64,000 nt of DNA from Providencia sp. R33 (GCF_019343475.1 NZ_CP072453.1:372001-436000), one strand, 5' to 3'; counted from the first letter of the stretch, positions 44,161 to 53,134 are shown. Notes: generated from the sequence alone by a model not told the origin. A program made the numbers and translations.

Positions 44161-45300
44161 ATGAAGATTAATACTAAAGTTATACACGGTTACCCAATGA
44201 CGGATAAATATACGGGAAGTTCATCTATTCCTTTGTACCAATCGTCAACTTATTCGCAAAGTAATATTGAAGAAAATTATGCGTATATTTATTCGCGTTT
44301 TTCAAATCCAACTCGTGATGCACTAAGCGAAGCTATTTGCTCAATTGAGAATGCGCAATTTTCTGAGGTTTTTTCATCGGGTATGGCTGCAATTAGTGCG
44401 GTCCTATTAGGGTTTAGTCAGGGAGATCATATAATTGCCTGCAAAAATATTTATGGCGGCACTTTTCAGTTAATGACTGAATTTTTACCTCGCTATGGTA
44501 TTTCAGTGACATTTGTTGATGCGACAGACCCTAAAAACTATGCAGAAGCAATACAAGAAAATACCAAGGCATTCTACATTGAAACACCATCTAACCCGAC
44601 ACTGCAAGTCACAGATTTAAATGCAGTTATTGGCTTGGCAAAAAAGAATAATTTAATCACCGTATGTGATAATACGTTTATGACGCCGTTGTTGTCAGAT
44701 GTGATTTCACTGGGTATCGATTTTTCTATTAACAGCGCCACCAAATTTATTAATGGGCACAGTGACGTTATTTTAGGGACGGTTGCGACAAATAACGCCG
44801 AATATGCAAAATGGCTACACAAATCCGCGGTGGCTATTGGCAGTATTGCAGCACCATTCGATAGTTGGCTGACAATGCGCGGTTTAAAATCAATGGCAAT
44901 GCGAGTTGAGCGTTCTAGTGAAAATGCGCAAAAGCTTGCAGAATATCTGAACCAGCATTCGAAGGTAAAAACAGTATTTTATCCAGGTTTAGTTTCACAT
45001 CCAAATCACCACATTCATATGCAGCAATCTAAAAATGGCGGAATGGTTGTATCCTTTGATTTAGGTAATGAAAAGAATGTGAAATTATTTTTAGATGCGA
45101 TTCGTATTCCATTGGTCGCCGTTAGCTTAGGGGGAATTGAGTCAATTATTTCTTATCCTAAGATTATGTCCCATGCTTGTATCCCTGAAGAGGAACGAAT
45201 TGCACAAGGTGTAACAGATGGGTTGCTACGTTTTTCGGTTGGTTGTGAAGATATTAGTGATTTATTGGCGGATTTAGATAACGCGTTATCGACGTTATAG
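44161..45300 (+). CDS. PLP-dependent cystathionine/methionine lyase-family enzyme, copy 2
   Basis: A second Cys/Met-metabolism PLP enzyme of 379 residues, clearly diverged from copy 1 in the same cluster. It has YIYSRFSNPTRDAL (42-55), ETPSNPTLQV, DNTFMTPLL and the PLP lysine Lys195 in NSATKFINGHSDV. The loop reads IYGGTFQLM, so the Cys typical of methionine gamma-lyases is again Gly (Gly100). The two copies may act on different S-substituted cysteines, or form a mixed enzyme. It starts 26 bases after dcyD with a weak ribosome site. Confidence 0.85.
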   Translation: MKINTKVIHGYPMTDKYTGSSSIPLYQSSTYSQSNIEENYAYIYSRFSNPTRDALSEAICSIENAQFSEVFSSGMAAISAVLLGFSQGDHIIACKNIYGGTFQLMTEFLPRYGISVTFVDATDPKNYAEAIQENTKAFYIETPSNPTLQVTDLNAVIGLAKKNNLITVCDNTFMTPLLSDVISLGIDFSINSATKFINGHSDVILGTVATNNAEYAKWLHKSAVAIGSIAAPFDSWLTMRGLKSMAMRVERSSENAQKLAEYLNQHSKVKTVFYPGLVSHPNHHIHMQQSKNGGMVVSFDLGNEKNVKLFLDAIRIPLVAVSLGGIESIISYPKIMSHACIPEEERIAQGVTDGLLRFSVGCEDISDLLADLDNALSTL

Positions 45301-45343
45301 CCAGAAGGCTTAATTTTTATTCCTCACTAAAATAGGTAAGACA

Positions 45344-45688
45344 ATGAAATGTAAATTGTATCTTTTAGATATGGGCTTTTCGGACAAAAATTACCAAGGC
45401 GAAACCTTTTTTTGCCCAGATTGTACAATGCTAGAGGGAATACTGGCCAAGAATCCGAATTTAGCCAATTTTATTGAGGTAAGCTATATTCCTTTCGAGA
45501 AACCGCGAGAAGAGTTAGTGAGCCTTTGTGGTGAAGCAAATCAATCTCTACCTGCTTTAATATTGCCTGAAGGTATAACTTCTTCTTACCAAACAGGCTG
45601 TTATAAAAATACGGCTTATATTTCTGATTTAAACCAAATCATTGATTTCTTAGTGGATACTTATCATATCGCTAAGAAACATCCATAA
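45344..45688 (+). CDS. Thioredoxin-like DUF3088-type protein
   Basis: A 114-residue cytosolic protein that opens LYLLDMGFSDKNYQGETFFC and has a CPDC motif at residues 24-27 (FFCPDCTMLEG). This is the pattern of the DUF3088 family, which resembles the thioredoxin or glutaredoxin fold. No function is established for the family to my knowledge. As last gene of a sulfur-amino-acid cluster, 43 bases after the second lyase gene, it could carry persulfide or thiol sulfur released by the lyases, or protect them from oxidation. That role is inference from position and the paired cysteines. Confidence 0.75.
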   Translation: MKCKLYLLDMGFSDKNYQGETFFCPDCTMLEGILAKNPNLANFIEVSYIPFEKPREELVSLCGEANQSLPALILPEGITSSYQTGCYKNTAYISDLNQIIDFLVDTYHIAKKHP

Positions 45689-45696
45689 TTAAGACT

Positions 45697-45722
45697 AGCG
45701 CCCTAATGTTTTATAGGGCGCT
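45697..45722. terminator. Hairpin between convergent DUF3088 and dmsD genes
   Basis: AGCGCCCTA (45697-45705) pairs perfectly with TAGGGCGCT (45714-45722) around an eight-base loop, eight bases after the DUF3088 stop and 30 bases before the dmsD 3' end. Only TTCC follows on the plus strand and TAGTC on the minus strand, so it is a likely but U-poor shared terminator. Confidence 0.65.
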
Positions 45723-45752
45723 TTCCATTGAATAAATAATAATACCAAGAGA

Positions 45753-46370
45753 TTACAGATGAAGTTCTTTATTTGCTGGTGTTAATTGGGCTTCTTTTTG
45801 CAAGTATTTTAAGGTTTCTGTTGCCAATAACGCAGCGCCTTCATAAAAATCACAGCCACTTTCTAATTGCATTTTCTCCAAGTAACGATATACCCATGGT
45901 AAAAAATGAATTTCCAATAAATCATTCAGTAGTTCAGGTTTATTTTGGATGACCCATGCCGTTAATAAAAACAATAACCCCACATGGTCTTCTGGCTCAC
46001 TGGAATTTAATTCAATATTAATTTGGTTGTTACGTAACCACGCTCTTAGTTCAAGAGTTGAAATACCAAATAAAACATTTTCTTTATCAAGATAGACTGA
46101 GCCCCAAGGCGGAGCAGGGAGCGCATTAGGGCCAATAAATAACCGCTCATAGGCTTCTTTTAGTGATTCAGACTGCTTAGCTTGGCCTTGAAATAACCGA
46201 TCAATCCGTTGGCAATCATAATGTGCAGTGAGAGGCCATTCGGTTAGCCACTCGCTTGTGCTAAATAACGTAATGAGCCTGTTAACACGAGGGTCTGAAG
46301 GGTCATATGAAAATAGTGCGCCTAACGTTTGGGTGCACAGAGACATGTCATCTAATTGTTTTTGTTCCAT
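45753..46370 (-). CDS. dmsD: DMSO reductase maturation chaperone DmsD
   Basis: A TorD/DmsD-family cytoplasmic chaperone of 205 residues that binds the twin-arginine leader of DmsA and holds it until cofactor insertion. The family core is clear: YERLFIGPNALPAPPWGSVYLDKENVLFG and EPEDHVGLLFLLTAW. It lies downstream of dmsC on the same strand, 197 bp away and beyond a strong hairpin, so it may have its own promoter or depend on read-through. It resembles DmsD more than TorD, and the tor cluster has its own torD at the window edge. Confidence 0.92.
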   Translation of the reverse strand: MEQKQLDDMSLCTQTLGALFSYDPSDPRVNRLITLFSTSEWLTEWPLTAHYDCQRIDRLFQGQAKQSESLKEAYERLFIGPNALPAPPWGSVYLDKENVLFGISTLELRAWLRNNQINIELNSSEPEDHVGLLFLLTAWVIQNKPELLNDLLEIHFLPWVYRYLEKMQLESGCDFYEGAALLATETLKYLQKEAQLTPANKELHL

Positions 46371-46535
46371 ACTGATTCGCTTCGTTTTTTAATTTCACTA
46401 AAATGGCTGAACTATTTGAATTTTAATAAAATTGAAGGGTAGACTTTAGATTATACTCGTTTGTATTGATAACAACATATTGATTTTTTGATTTTTTTAC
46501 CTCCATAACGAGAAACTAAATATTGGCAACGAGAA

Positions 46536-46556
46536 GAGGGGGAAAGTATCCCCCTC
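46536..46556 (-). terminator. Strong GC hairpin after dmsC
   Basis: GAGGGGG (46536-46542) pairs perfectly with CCCCCTC (46550-46556) around AAAGTAT, 12 bases after the dmsC stop. On the minus strand TTCTCG follows, so the U-tail is weak. It probably ends or attenuates dmsABC before dmsD. Confidence 0.6.
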
Positions 46557-46567
46557 ATAAAGAGTCG

Positions 46568-47425
46568 TTAACCCGCCACAGCCATGCCAACGGTCATATG
46601 TAAACCGTAGAAAATCCCCCGGCCAATGAGCTCACCAAATATGACAAGCAAAACAGCAACCAATAAGCTGATAACTGATGGATTTCTCATTTTAACGTGA
46701 GGGTATAACCAAAAAGCCAAACCAAGAAATAAGCAGACGGTTCGCCATCCCATCAGTGAAGCATAGTCAGGAACTAACTGACTGGCTTTTTGTACGGAGC
46801 TTTGAATCGAACCGAGTTCATACCCTTGAGCGGTGACTAAAATACAGCTTGCAATAATACCGACAATGCTAATGAGGGCAAAAGAACGAACCCTGTTAAT
46901 ATCATAGCTAGCGACGCGTAATAGAAAAATGGCTAAGGCAGGGCCTGCAATTAAACTCGTTAGAATAAATTGCAAACTACCATATTGATTAAACCATGTT
47001 GGTACCGTTTCAATTTGATAAACGCGGGAAATTGCATAAATAAATAATGCCGCAGCAAACATGGTGACAATCAACCAAATTTGACCAAGTGCTTGAGGCA
47101 TTTTTTTGAGAAATGAAATAAGCCAATATAATCCACCTAAAGCAAAAAAGGTGGCGCCGCTGACAATTTCATTACTTAATGCAGAATGTCCTACACGTAT
47201 CATAGAATTAAAAGCGCGTAATGGTGAACCCATATGTAACATGGATAATAAAAAGCCAATACCCATTAACAACCATAGCCCAAACATGCTCATCACGATT
47301 TGGTGGTGTTGCTGCGTAGAAGGTTTAAGTTGTAAAACAAGTGCCATTAAAATAAAAGCACCCGCAACTGTTTGCCCAATAACAGTAAAGAGAATTAACG
47401 GATATTCATGTAAGCCAGCACCCAT
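46568..47425 (-). CDS. dmsC: DMSO reductase membrane anchor DmsC
   Basis: DmsC is the quinol-oxidising membrane anchor of DMSO reductase. The 285-residue protein has about eight membrane segments and begins MGAGLHEYPLILFTVIGQTVAG, the usual DmsC start, with LLSMLHMGSPLRAFNSMIRVGHSALSNE typical of the family. I use ATG 47425, preceded by GGAGGAGG and one base after the dmsB stop. A longer frame would run back inside dmsB. Confidence 0.94.
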   Translation of the reverse strand: MGAGLHEYPLILFTVIGQTVAGAFILMALVLQLKPSTQQHHQIVMSMFGLWLLMGIGFLLSMLHMGSPLRAFNSMIRVGHSALSNEIVSGATFFALGGLYWLISFLKKMPQALGQIWLIVTMFAAALFIYAISRVYQIETVPTWFNQYGSLQFILTSLIAGPALAIFLLRVASYDINRVRSFALISIVGIIASCILVTAQGYELGSIQSSVQKASQLVPDYASLMGWRTVCLFLGLAFWLYPHVKMRNPSVISLLVAVLLVIFGELIGRGIFYGLHMTVGMAVAG

Positions 47426-47426
47426 T

Positions 47427-48044
47427 TTATACCTCCTCCGGATTTGCGAGATAGCCCGTGGTATCACCAACAGGACGGCAATTAGCATTAAGATTTAAAA
47501 CAATGTTAGGTTGGGTGTAATGTGCGGGCGGAAGAGGGGCAATTTCATTAATATTGCCATATTTTTCACGTAGCTCATCAATGGGACCAAAATCCAACGC
47601 ACGTAGTGGGCAAGATTCAACACAAATCGGTTTTTTACCTTCAGTGACGCGTTCAAAACAGCCATCGCATTTAGTCATATGACCTTTTTCAGCGTCGAAT
47701 TGTGGAGCGCCGTATGGGCAAGCCATATGACAATAACGGCAACCAATGCAAACACTTTCGTCAACGACCACAAATCCATCTTTACGTTTATGCATTGCAC
47801 CGCTTGGGCAGACTTTTGCACAGGCAGGGTCGTCGCAATGATTACAAGAAATGGATAAATAATAGGAAAAAACATTTTGTTGCCAAGCACCATTTTGCTC
47901 TGTCCAGTCACCACCTGCATATTCATAAATGCGGCGAAAATGCACATCAGTCGATAAATTTTTGAAGTCTTTACAGGCAAGTTCGCAGGTTTTACAGCCC
48001 GTACAACGTTGTGTATCTATATAAAAACCATATTGTTGTGACAT
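47427..48044 (-). CDS. dmsB: DMSO reductase iron-sulfur subunit DmsB
   Basis: DmsB passes electrons from DmsC to DmsA through four [4Fe-4S] clusters. The 205-residue product has four cysteine groups: CTGCKTCELAC, CNHCDDPACAKVCP, CIGCRYCHMACP, and CDGCFERV with CVESCP. The start at 48044 (MSQQYGFYIDTQRC) has AAGGAG eight bases upstream and follows dmsA by ten bases. Confidence 0.96.
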   Translation of the reverse strand: MSQQYGFYIDTQRCTGCKTCELACKDFKNLSTDVHFRRIYEYAGGDWTEQNGAWQQNVFSYYLSISCNHCDDPACAKVCPSGAMHKRKDGFVVVDESVCIGCRYCHMACPYGAPQFDAEKGHMTKCDGCFERVTEGKKPICVESCPLRALDFGPIDELREKYGNINEIAPLPPAHYTQPNIVLNLNANCRPVGDTTGYLANPEEV

Positions 48045-48054
48045 AGCGGGCTCC

Positions 48055-50481
48055 TTACAGTTTCGCAATTTCGACTAAATTAGTGTGTTGCGGATTTCCT
48101 TTCGCAAGCGGTGATGGGCGCTGCGTTGTCAGTACGTTGATACATCCACCTTGGTCTACTTTCGCACCAAACATATCCGCATCTAGCCAAGCACCTTGGC
48201 CCATTGCTGTTACGCCAGGCATAATTCGAGGTGTGACTTTGGCCGGAATATGTACTTCTCCTCTGTCGTTATATACTTTCACAATATCACCTTGTTCAAT
48301 CCCACGGGCTTTAGCATCAATAGGGTTGATCCAAATTTCTTGGCGACAAGCTTGTTTTAAAATATCGATGTTGCCGTAGCTAGAGTGTGTTCTGGCTTTA
48401 TAGTGAAAACCTGTCATTTGGAGTGGGTACTTCTCGCTTAATTTGTCTTGATGTCCCTCAAATCCTTTTGCATAGATTGGTAGTGGATCGATAACATCAT
48501 CTGGGGACAGCTCCCAATTCTTTGAAATTTCCGCGAGTGCTTCCGAATAAACTTCAATTTTTCCTGATGGCGTTTTCAGTGGGTTAGCTTGTGGGTTATC
48601 ACGAAATTCTTTAAAACCAATTACATGTTCATCCGGGCATTTATGTTTGAAAATACCAACCGTTTTCATTTCCTCATATGTTGGCATGTCAGGGAAACGC
48701 TCGCGGCTTTTTTCGCAGAGGTATTTAATCCATTCATGCTGAGTACGGCCTTCGGTAAAGGTTTTTTCAACATCTGGACCTAAACGTTTTGCAATTTCAG
48801 ATAAAATTTCATAAATCGGTTTACGTTCAAATTTCGCGCTAGTGGCGGGTTGCCCTAATATCATATAAGACATGTTCCCTGCGGATTCGCTAGGGATTAA
48901 ATCTTCTTGCTCAGTTGGCATTAAATCGGGCAGTAAAATATCGCAATATTTTGCTGATGCAGTCATAAAATGGTCAATGCCAACAATCATTTCGCATTTA
49001 CTGTCATCTTGTAAGATTTCATGAGTACGTGCAATTTCGCTATGTTGGTTAATTAACGTATTGCTGGCATAGCACCATAAAAATTTAATTGGCACATCCA
49101 GCTTATCTTTTCCTTTGATGCCATCACGAGTCGCGGTCATTTCTGTTCCGCGCTCAATAGCATCAGTCCATGTAAATACGGAAATTTGGGTTTTTACGGG
49201 GTTATCGAGCATAGGGAACCATTCAACGCCTGAGTCATAAGTGCCTTCACGACAACCTGAATTTCCTCCGCTAATTCCTACATTGCCTGTAATAATGGCT
49301 AGCATTGCGATGGCTCGTACGGTTTGTTCACCATTTGAGTGACGCTGTGGCCCCCAACCTTGCACGATATAAGCTGGTTTAGCTTGCCCAATTTCACGCC
49401 CGAGTTTAATAATTTTATCTGCGGGGATCCCTGTAATGGTTGAGGCCCACTGTGGTGTTTTAGCCACACCATCAGCTCCAGTACCTAAAATATAGGCTTT
49501 ATAATGTCCATTACGAGGGGCTGAAGGGGGAAGTGTTTTTTCATCGTATCCCACGCAATACTTATCAACAAAAGCTTGGTCAACCATATCTTCGGTAATA
49601 ATGACGTAGGCTAATGCAGCGGCTAAGGCTGCGTCAGTACCTGGGCGTATTGGCAGCCATTCATCTTCACGGCCCGCAGCTGTATCGTTATAACGTGGGT
49701 CAATCACTATCATCCGTGCATTTGAACGTTCACGGGCTTGCTCGACATAATAAGTGACTCCACCACCACTCATTCGAGTTTCAGCGGGATTATTACCAAA
49801 CATCACAACAAGTTTGGTATTAGCAATATCATCAGGGCTGTTGGCTTCCTGTGAACCATAAAGATAGTTCATACCTGCTCGAATTTGGGCGGTACTATAA
49901 CTACCATAGCGGCTTAAAAACCCGCCGCATGAATTCATTAAACGATAAGGGACGTTAGAGTTGGTGATATTACCGCCATCAACACCAGTACCATACAAAA
50001 CGTGGACAGCCTCATTGCCATAGTTTTTTAATGTATCACGCAAGCTATCGCCAACGATATCGAGGGCTTCTTCCCATGAAATTCGGGTAAATTTACCTTC
50101 ACCTCTTTTACCCACGCGTTTCATTGGGTATTTCAATCTATCAGGGTGATTCATTCGACGACGAATTGAACGACCACGCAAACATGCACGAACTTGGTGG
50201 TTGCCATATTCATCGTTACCTGTGTTATCAGACTCGACCCAAAACACTTCATCATCTTTAACATGGAGTCGAAGTAAGCAACGACTTCCGCAGTTTACTG
50301 TACATGAACTCCAAACAACTTTGTCTTCAGTGGAAGTTGATGAAGAAGCGTTATTCATTGCTTTTGCATTAAAAGGGAGAGACAAGTTACCAACAGCTGC
50401 AAATAACCCACCTGCAGCGCCAGATTTCACGACATTGCGCCTTGAAATAGGGCTATTTAATAGTTTATTTTTTATATTCAT
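48055..50481 (-). CDS. dmsA: DMSO reductase catalytic subunit DmsA
   Basis: DmsA is the molybdopterin subunit that reduces dimethyl sulfoxide and related S- and N-oxides. The 808-residue product has a twin-arginine leader (SRRNVVKSGA, residues 13-22, with Val in place of the usual Phe). Cysteines at 60, 64 and 68 (CTVNCGSRC) plus the Cys in RACLRGRS bind one [4Fe-4S] cluster. The YGSYSTAQI segment holds the Mo-ligand Ser. It matches E. coli DmsA closely (814 residues). I start at ATG 50481 after AAGGG; a longer frame adds a non-leader-like tail. An FNR-like site lies 76-89 bp upstream, fitting anaerobic induction. Confidence 0.96.
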   Translation of the reverse strand: MNIKNKLLNSPISRRNVVKSGAAGGLFAAVGNLSLPFNAKAMNNASSSTSTEDKVVWSSCTVNCGSRCLLRLHVKDDEVFWVESDNTGNDEYGNHQVRACLRGRSIRRRMNHPDRLKYPMKRVGKRGEGKFTRISWEEALDIVGDSLRDTLKNYGNEAVHVLYGTGVDGGNITNSNVPYRLMNSCGGFLSRYGSYSTAQIRAGMNYLYGSQEANSPDDIANTKLVVMFGNNPAETRMSGGGVTYYVEQARERSNARMIVIDPRYNDTAAGREDEWLPIRPGTDAALAAALAYVIITEDMVDQAFVDKYCVGYDEKTLPPSAPRNGHYKAYILGTGADGVAKTPQWASTITGIPADKIIKLGREIGQAKPAYIVQGWGPQRHSNGEQTVRAIAMLAIITGNVGISGGNSGCREGTYDSGVEWFPMLDNPVKTQISVFTWTDAIERGTEMTATRDGIKGKDKLDVPIKFLWCYASNTLINQHSEIARTHEILQDDSKCEMIVGIDHFMTASAKYCDILLPDLMPTEQEDLIPSESAGNMSYMILGQPATSAKFERKPIYEILSEIAKRLGPDVEKTFTEGRTQHEWIKYLCEKSRERFPDMPTYEEMKTVGIFKHKCPDEHVIGFKEFRDNPQANPLKTPSGKIEVYSEALAEISKNWELSPDDVIDPLPIYAKGFEGHQDKLSEKYPLQMTGFHYKARTHSSYGNIDILKQACRQEIWINPIDAKARGIEQGDIVKVYNDRGEVHIPAKVTPRIMPGVTAMGQGAWLDADMFGAKVDQGGCINVLTTQRPSPLAKGNPQHTNLVEIAKL

Positions 50482-51024
50482 TGAGATGACCCTTAATGAC
50501 CATACTAAGTGTATGGCTTTCAATGGATCATCTTAGTCTAATAGTAAGATGATTTTTTGCGTAATATCAATTAATTAATATTTTATGGCGTGGTAACTTA
50601 CGGGTAATAAAAAATTTTCATTAAAAAAAATTAAGTTTTTAATGTGTTGATAATAAAGGAATTTAATTTAAGGTGATTTGTGGCTTTAATCGTTTATTGT
50701 TAATGGTAAGTTGTGATTGGAAAATATTTCTCTATTTTTAATGATTGAATGCAAAATAGAGAAATATTTTATCTATAGGCTAAATAAATAATTATCTTTA
50801 TTTATGTGATGTGACTCCGCTTATAAGGGATTTCACTCGGCTTATTATAGGTGTTTTTTATTGTTTTAATATGAATTTTCAATAAAACGTATTAACAGTA
50901 AGCTCGTTTTTTTATTAATCAATTAGAAGAAGTTTTTTGCAATAATAGAGTGAATGGTTTGGGTAAATAGAAGAAAGAATAAAGATAACACCGAATATGT
51001 TGATATTCGGTGTTACTGAGGGAA
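50482..51024. other. Non-coding stretch upstream of dmsA, with FNR-like site
   Basis: AT-rich promoter region of dmsABC. TTGCGTAATATCAA at 50557-50570 matches the FNR consensus TTGAT-N4-ATCAA at eight of ten positions, with one perfect half. The rest, up to the end of the PACE gene, shows no gene and no clear terminator. Confidence 0.55.
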
Positions 51025-51495
51025 TTAGGTGCGCTTTGTTATTGGCTTAATGGTTTTCGATTGCATTTCCTGACGTTCAAACCAGCGTACACGTAAAACA
51101 TCGTATACCAGATTAAATGCATAAGTATAAAATAAGAAAAAGGCAAAAAAACCAACTTCTAAAATAAACGCATCCCAGAGCGTCATCTTTAATAATAAAG
51201 CCAACATTGGGACACCTAAAACAACGAAACTTAATTCGAAGCCAACAGCATGGGCAATACGTACTTTTGCAGATCTTGGGCCTTTTGATAAAGGCCAAAA
51301 ACGGTCAAATAGCATGTTATAAAATAGGTTTAATAACATCGCGAGTGTGGAAAGTACGATCGCCACTGTTCCCATTTGGAAAATTGAGCGTCCTAAAACC
51401 CATGCACTGACCGGTGCAGTTATTGCAATCGCAATGACTTCGAATGAAACTGCGTGAAAAATTCGTTCAGTTAATGTTTTTGTATACTTGCTCAT
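51025..51495 (-). CDS. PACE-family multidrug efflux pump (AceI-like)
   Basis: A 156-residue inner-membrane protein with four hydrophobic helices in two repeats. Each repeat opens with the signature of the proteobacterial antimicrobial compound efflux family: ERIFHAVSFEVIAI (10-23) and VRIAHAVGFELSFV. The conserved membrane Glu follows Phe in each. Members export biocides such as chlorhexidine, and natural polyamines have been suggested. A LysR regulator is divergent with 110 bp between starts, the usual arrangement for these pumps. Confidence 0.87.
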   Translation of the reverse strand: MSKYTKTLTERIFHAVSFEVIAIAITAPVSAWVLGRSIFQMGTVAIVLSTLAMLLNLFYNMLFDRFWPLSKGPRSAKVRIAHAVGFELSFVVLGVPMLALLLKMTLWDAFILEVGFFAFFLFYTYAFNLVYDVLRVRWFERQEMQSKTIKPITKRT

Positions 51496-51605
51496 AACAA
51501 CCTCAAACTTATAGCAAAATAGTGTATTAGTAAAAAAACAGGTGCAATTATTGGCGATTTTTACTATATATACAAAATGGCAGCCATCGATAAAACCGAT
51601 ACCTT

Positions 51606-52466
51606 ATGAACTATTCCATTGAAACATTGCGTACCTTTGTAGAGGCGGCATCGCTAAAATCATTCTCTGCGGCAGCAAGGAAGCTCAATAAAAGTCAGTC
51701 CACGATCAGTAGCACGATAAGTGGTTTTGAGGATGATATGGGTTTTGTGTTATTTGACAGACAAGGGCGTGAATCTACGTTAACACTGGCAGGGAAAAAA
51801 GTGTTGAGCTTGGTTGAAGATATATTATCAGCGGATGAGCGTTTGCAAGCATTAAGAGTGGAATTATCGCCTGATATAGAACCACAATTAAGCTGCGCTT
51901 TTTCAGATATTTATCAGCCACCTCATGCTGAGCATATTTTAACAACACTAAATAGACAATTCCCTCATATTGAATTTGAATTTCTAATTGCAGAAAATAA
52001 TGCGGTTATTGAGATGATTCAAAACCAGCAGGCTCATGTTGGAATGATGGAGTCGAGGACTGAATATCCTGCCGATATTTCTTTTTCACGTCTGCCTATT
52101 CAAGGTGAGCTTGGATTATATGTATTAAAAACGCATCCTTTAGCATTAGAAAAGGAGGTGACTTACCAGCATTTAACCATGACTCGTCAATTACGTTTGA
52201 GTAGCAGCAGCCAAATGATTATTAACAGCGAAAAAAATTGGCTAGCACCAAATTATTTATTGCTATTGGAAATGGCAGAGCAAGGCATTGGTTGGGCTAT
52301 TTTACCCACATGGTTAGTTAAACAATTTGGTCATAATGTGTTAGTCAGTCTTAATTATGATTTATGGCCACGAAAGATTGATGTTGACTTAGTTTGGTCT
52401 AAAAATAGTCCTCCTGGTAAAGCAGGCTATTGGTTAATCAATAAATTATTGGCTGGAGAGGTTTAA
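51606..52466 (+). CDS. LysR-family regulator divergent from the PACE pump
   Basis: A 286-residue LysR-type regulator: an N-terminal helix-turn-helix (YSIETLRTFVEAASLKSFSA, LNKSQSTISSTISGFEDDMG) and a periplasmic-binding-like effector domain (from about residue 90). It is divergent from the pump gene and most likely its activator, binding the 110-bp gap. The inducer is unknown. No obvious ribosome site precedes the ATG at 51606 (ACCGATACCTT), so expression may be low. Confidence 0.85.
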   Translation: MNYSIETLRTFVEAASLKSFSAAARKLNKSQSTISSTISGFEDDMGFVLFDRQGRESTLTLAGKKVLSLVEDILSADERLQALRVELSPDIEPQLSCAFSDIYQPPHAEHILTTLNRQFPHIEFEFLIAENNAVIEMIQNQQAHVGMMESRTEYPADISFSRLPIQGELGLYVLKTHPLALEKEVTYQHLTMTRQLRLSSSSQMIINSEKNWLAPNYLLLLEMAEQGIGWAILPTWLVKQFGHNVLVSLNYDLWPRKIDVDLVWSKNSPPGKAGYWLINKLLAGEV

Positions 52467-52649
52467 TATAGGTGTTATTTAGTATTAATAATGTGTATTA
52501 AGAACATCATATTTAGATTAAAAATCTAAATACTTCATGTAACAAAATGTTATCTTGTAAATAAACGTAATACTATTTTGATAATAAGACTCATGTGGCT
52601 AACCTAAATAAAACAAGTTCTGTTGTTAGCGTTAATTGAGAGGAAGAAA

Positions 52650-53129
52650 ATGAAAAAATTATTAGTACCTACATTATTTGCTGTTGTATCTACTATGTCA
52701 TTTGGTATTCATGCCGCTACAACTCAAGCTGTCAGTCAAGCTCAGAGCGCAGAGCATAAATTAAATGCTTATGAAGAAATTATGGTTGGTAAAGTTTGGA
52801 CAACGACGGAAGCGTTGGACCAAGATAAAAAAGCTGTAAGCGCTGATGATAAGCAAGTGGCTAACTTCTTTGGCTTAGCTGAGTATTACCCTGATGGTAC
52901 ATTTAATATGACCACTTTCGATGGTAAACCGAAAATGAAAGGGGATTGGTCGTTTGATGAAAATGGAAAAACGCGTTCATTAACGGCGAAAAATGATAAG
53001 GGTGAAGTATTATTTACCCGGGTTGTTGAAAACGTCACAGTGACACCAGAAGAATATACTTACCGTATTTACCCTGAACAAGATAGCAAAGATAAGTACT
53101 TTGACATTGTTCATAAAGTTAAAAAATAG
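52650..53129 (+). CDS. Small exported protein, DUF4822-like
   Basis: A 159-residue exported protein with a signal peptide (MKKLLVPTLFAVVSTMSFGIHA) and a compact beta-rich domain (KVWTTTEALDQDKKAV, NFFGLAEYYPDGTFNMTTFDG, KMKGDWSFDENGKTRSLTAK). It resembles proteins annotated with domain DUF4822, for which I know no function. I place the start at ATG 52650, after AGAGGAAG, rather than nine codons earlier. It is monocistronic with its own terminator. Confidence 0.7.
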   Translation: MKKLLVPTLFAVVSTMSFGIHAATTQAVSQAQSAEHKLNAYEEIMVGKVWTTTEALDQDKKAVSADDKQVANFFGLAEYYPDGTFNMTTFDGKPKMKGDWSFDENGKTRSLTAKNDKGEVLFTRVVENVTVTPEEYTYRIYPEQDSKDKYFDIVHKVKK

Positions 53130-53134
53130 CTTTT

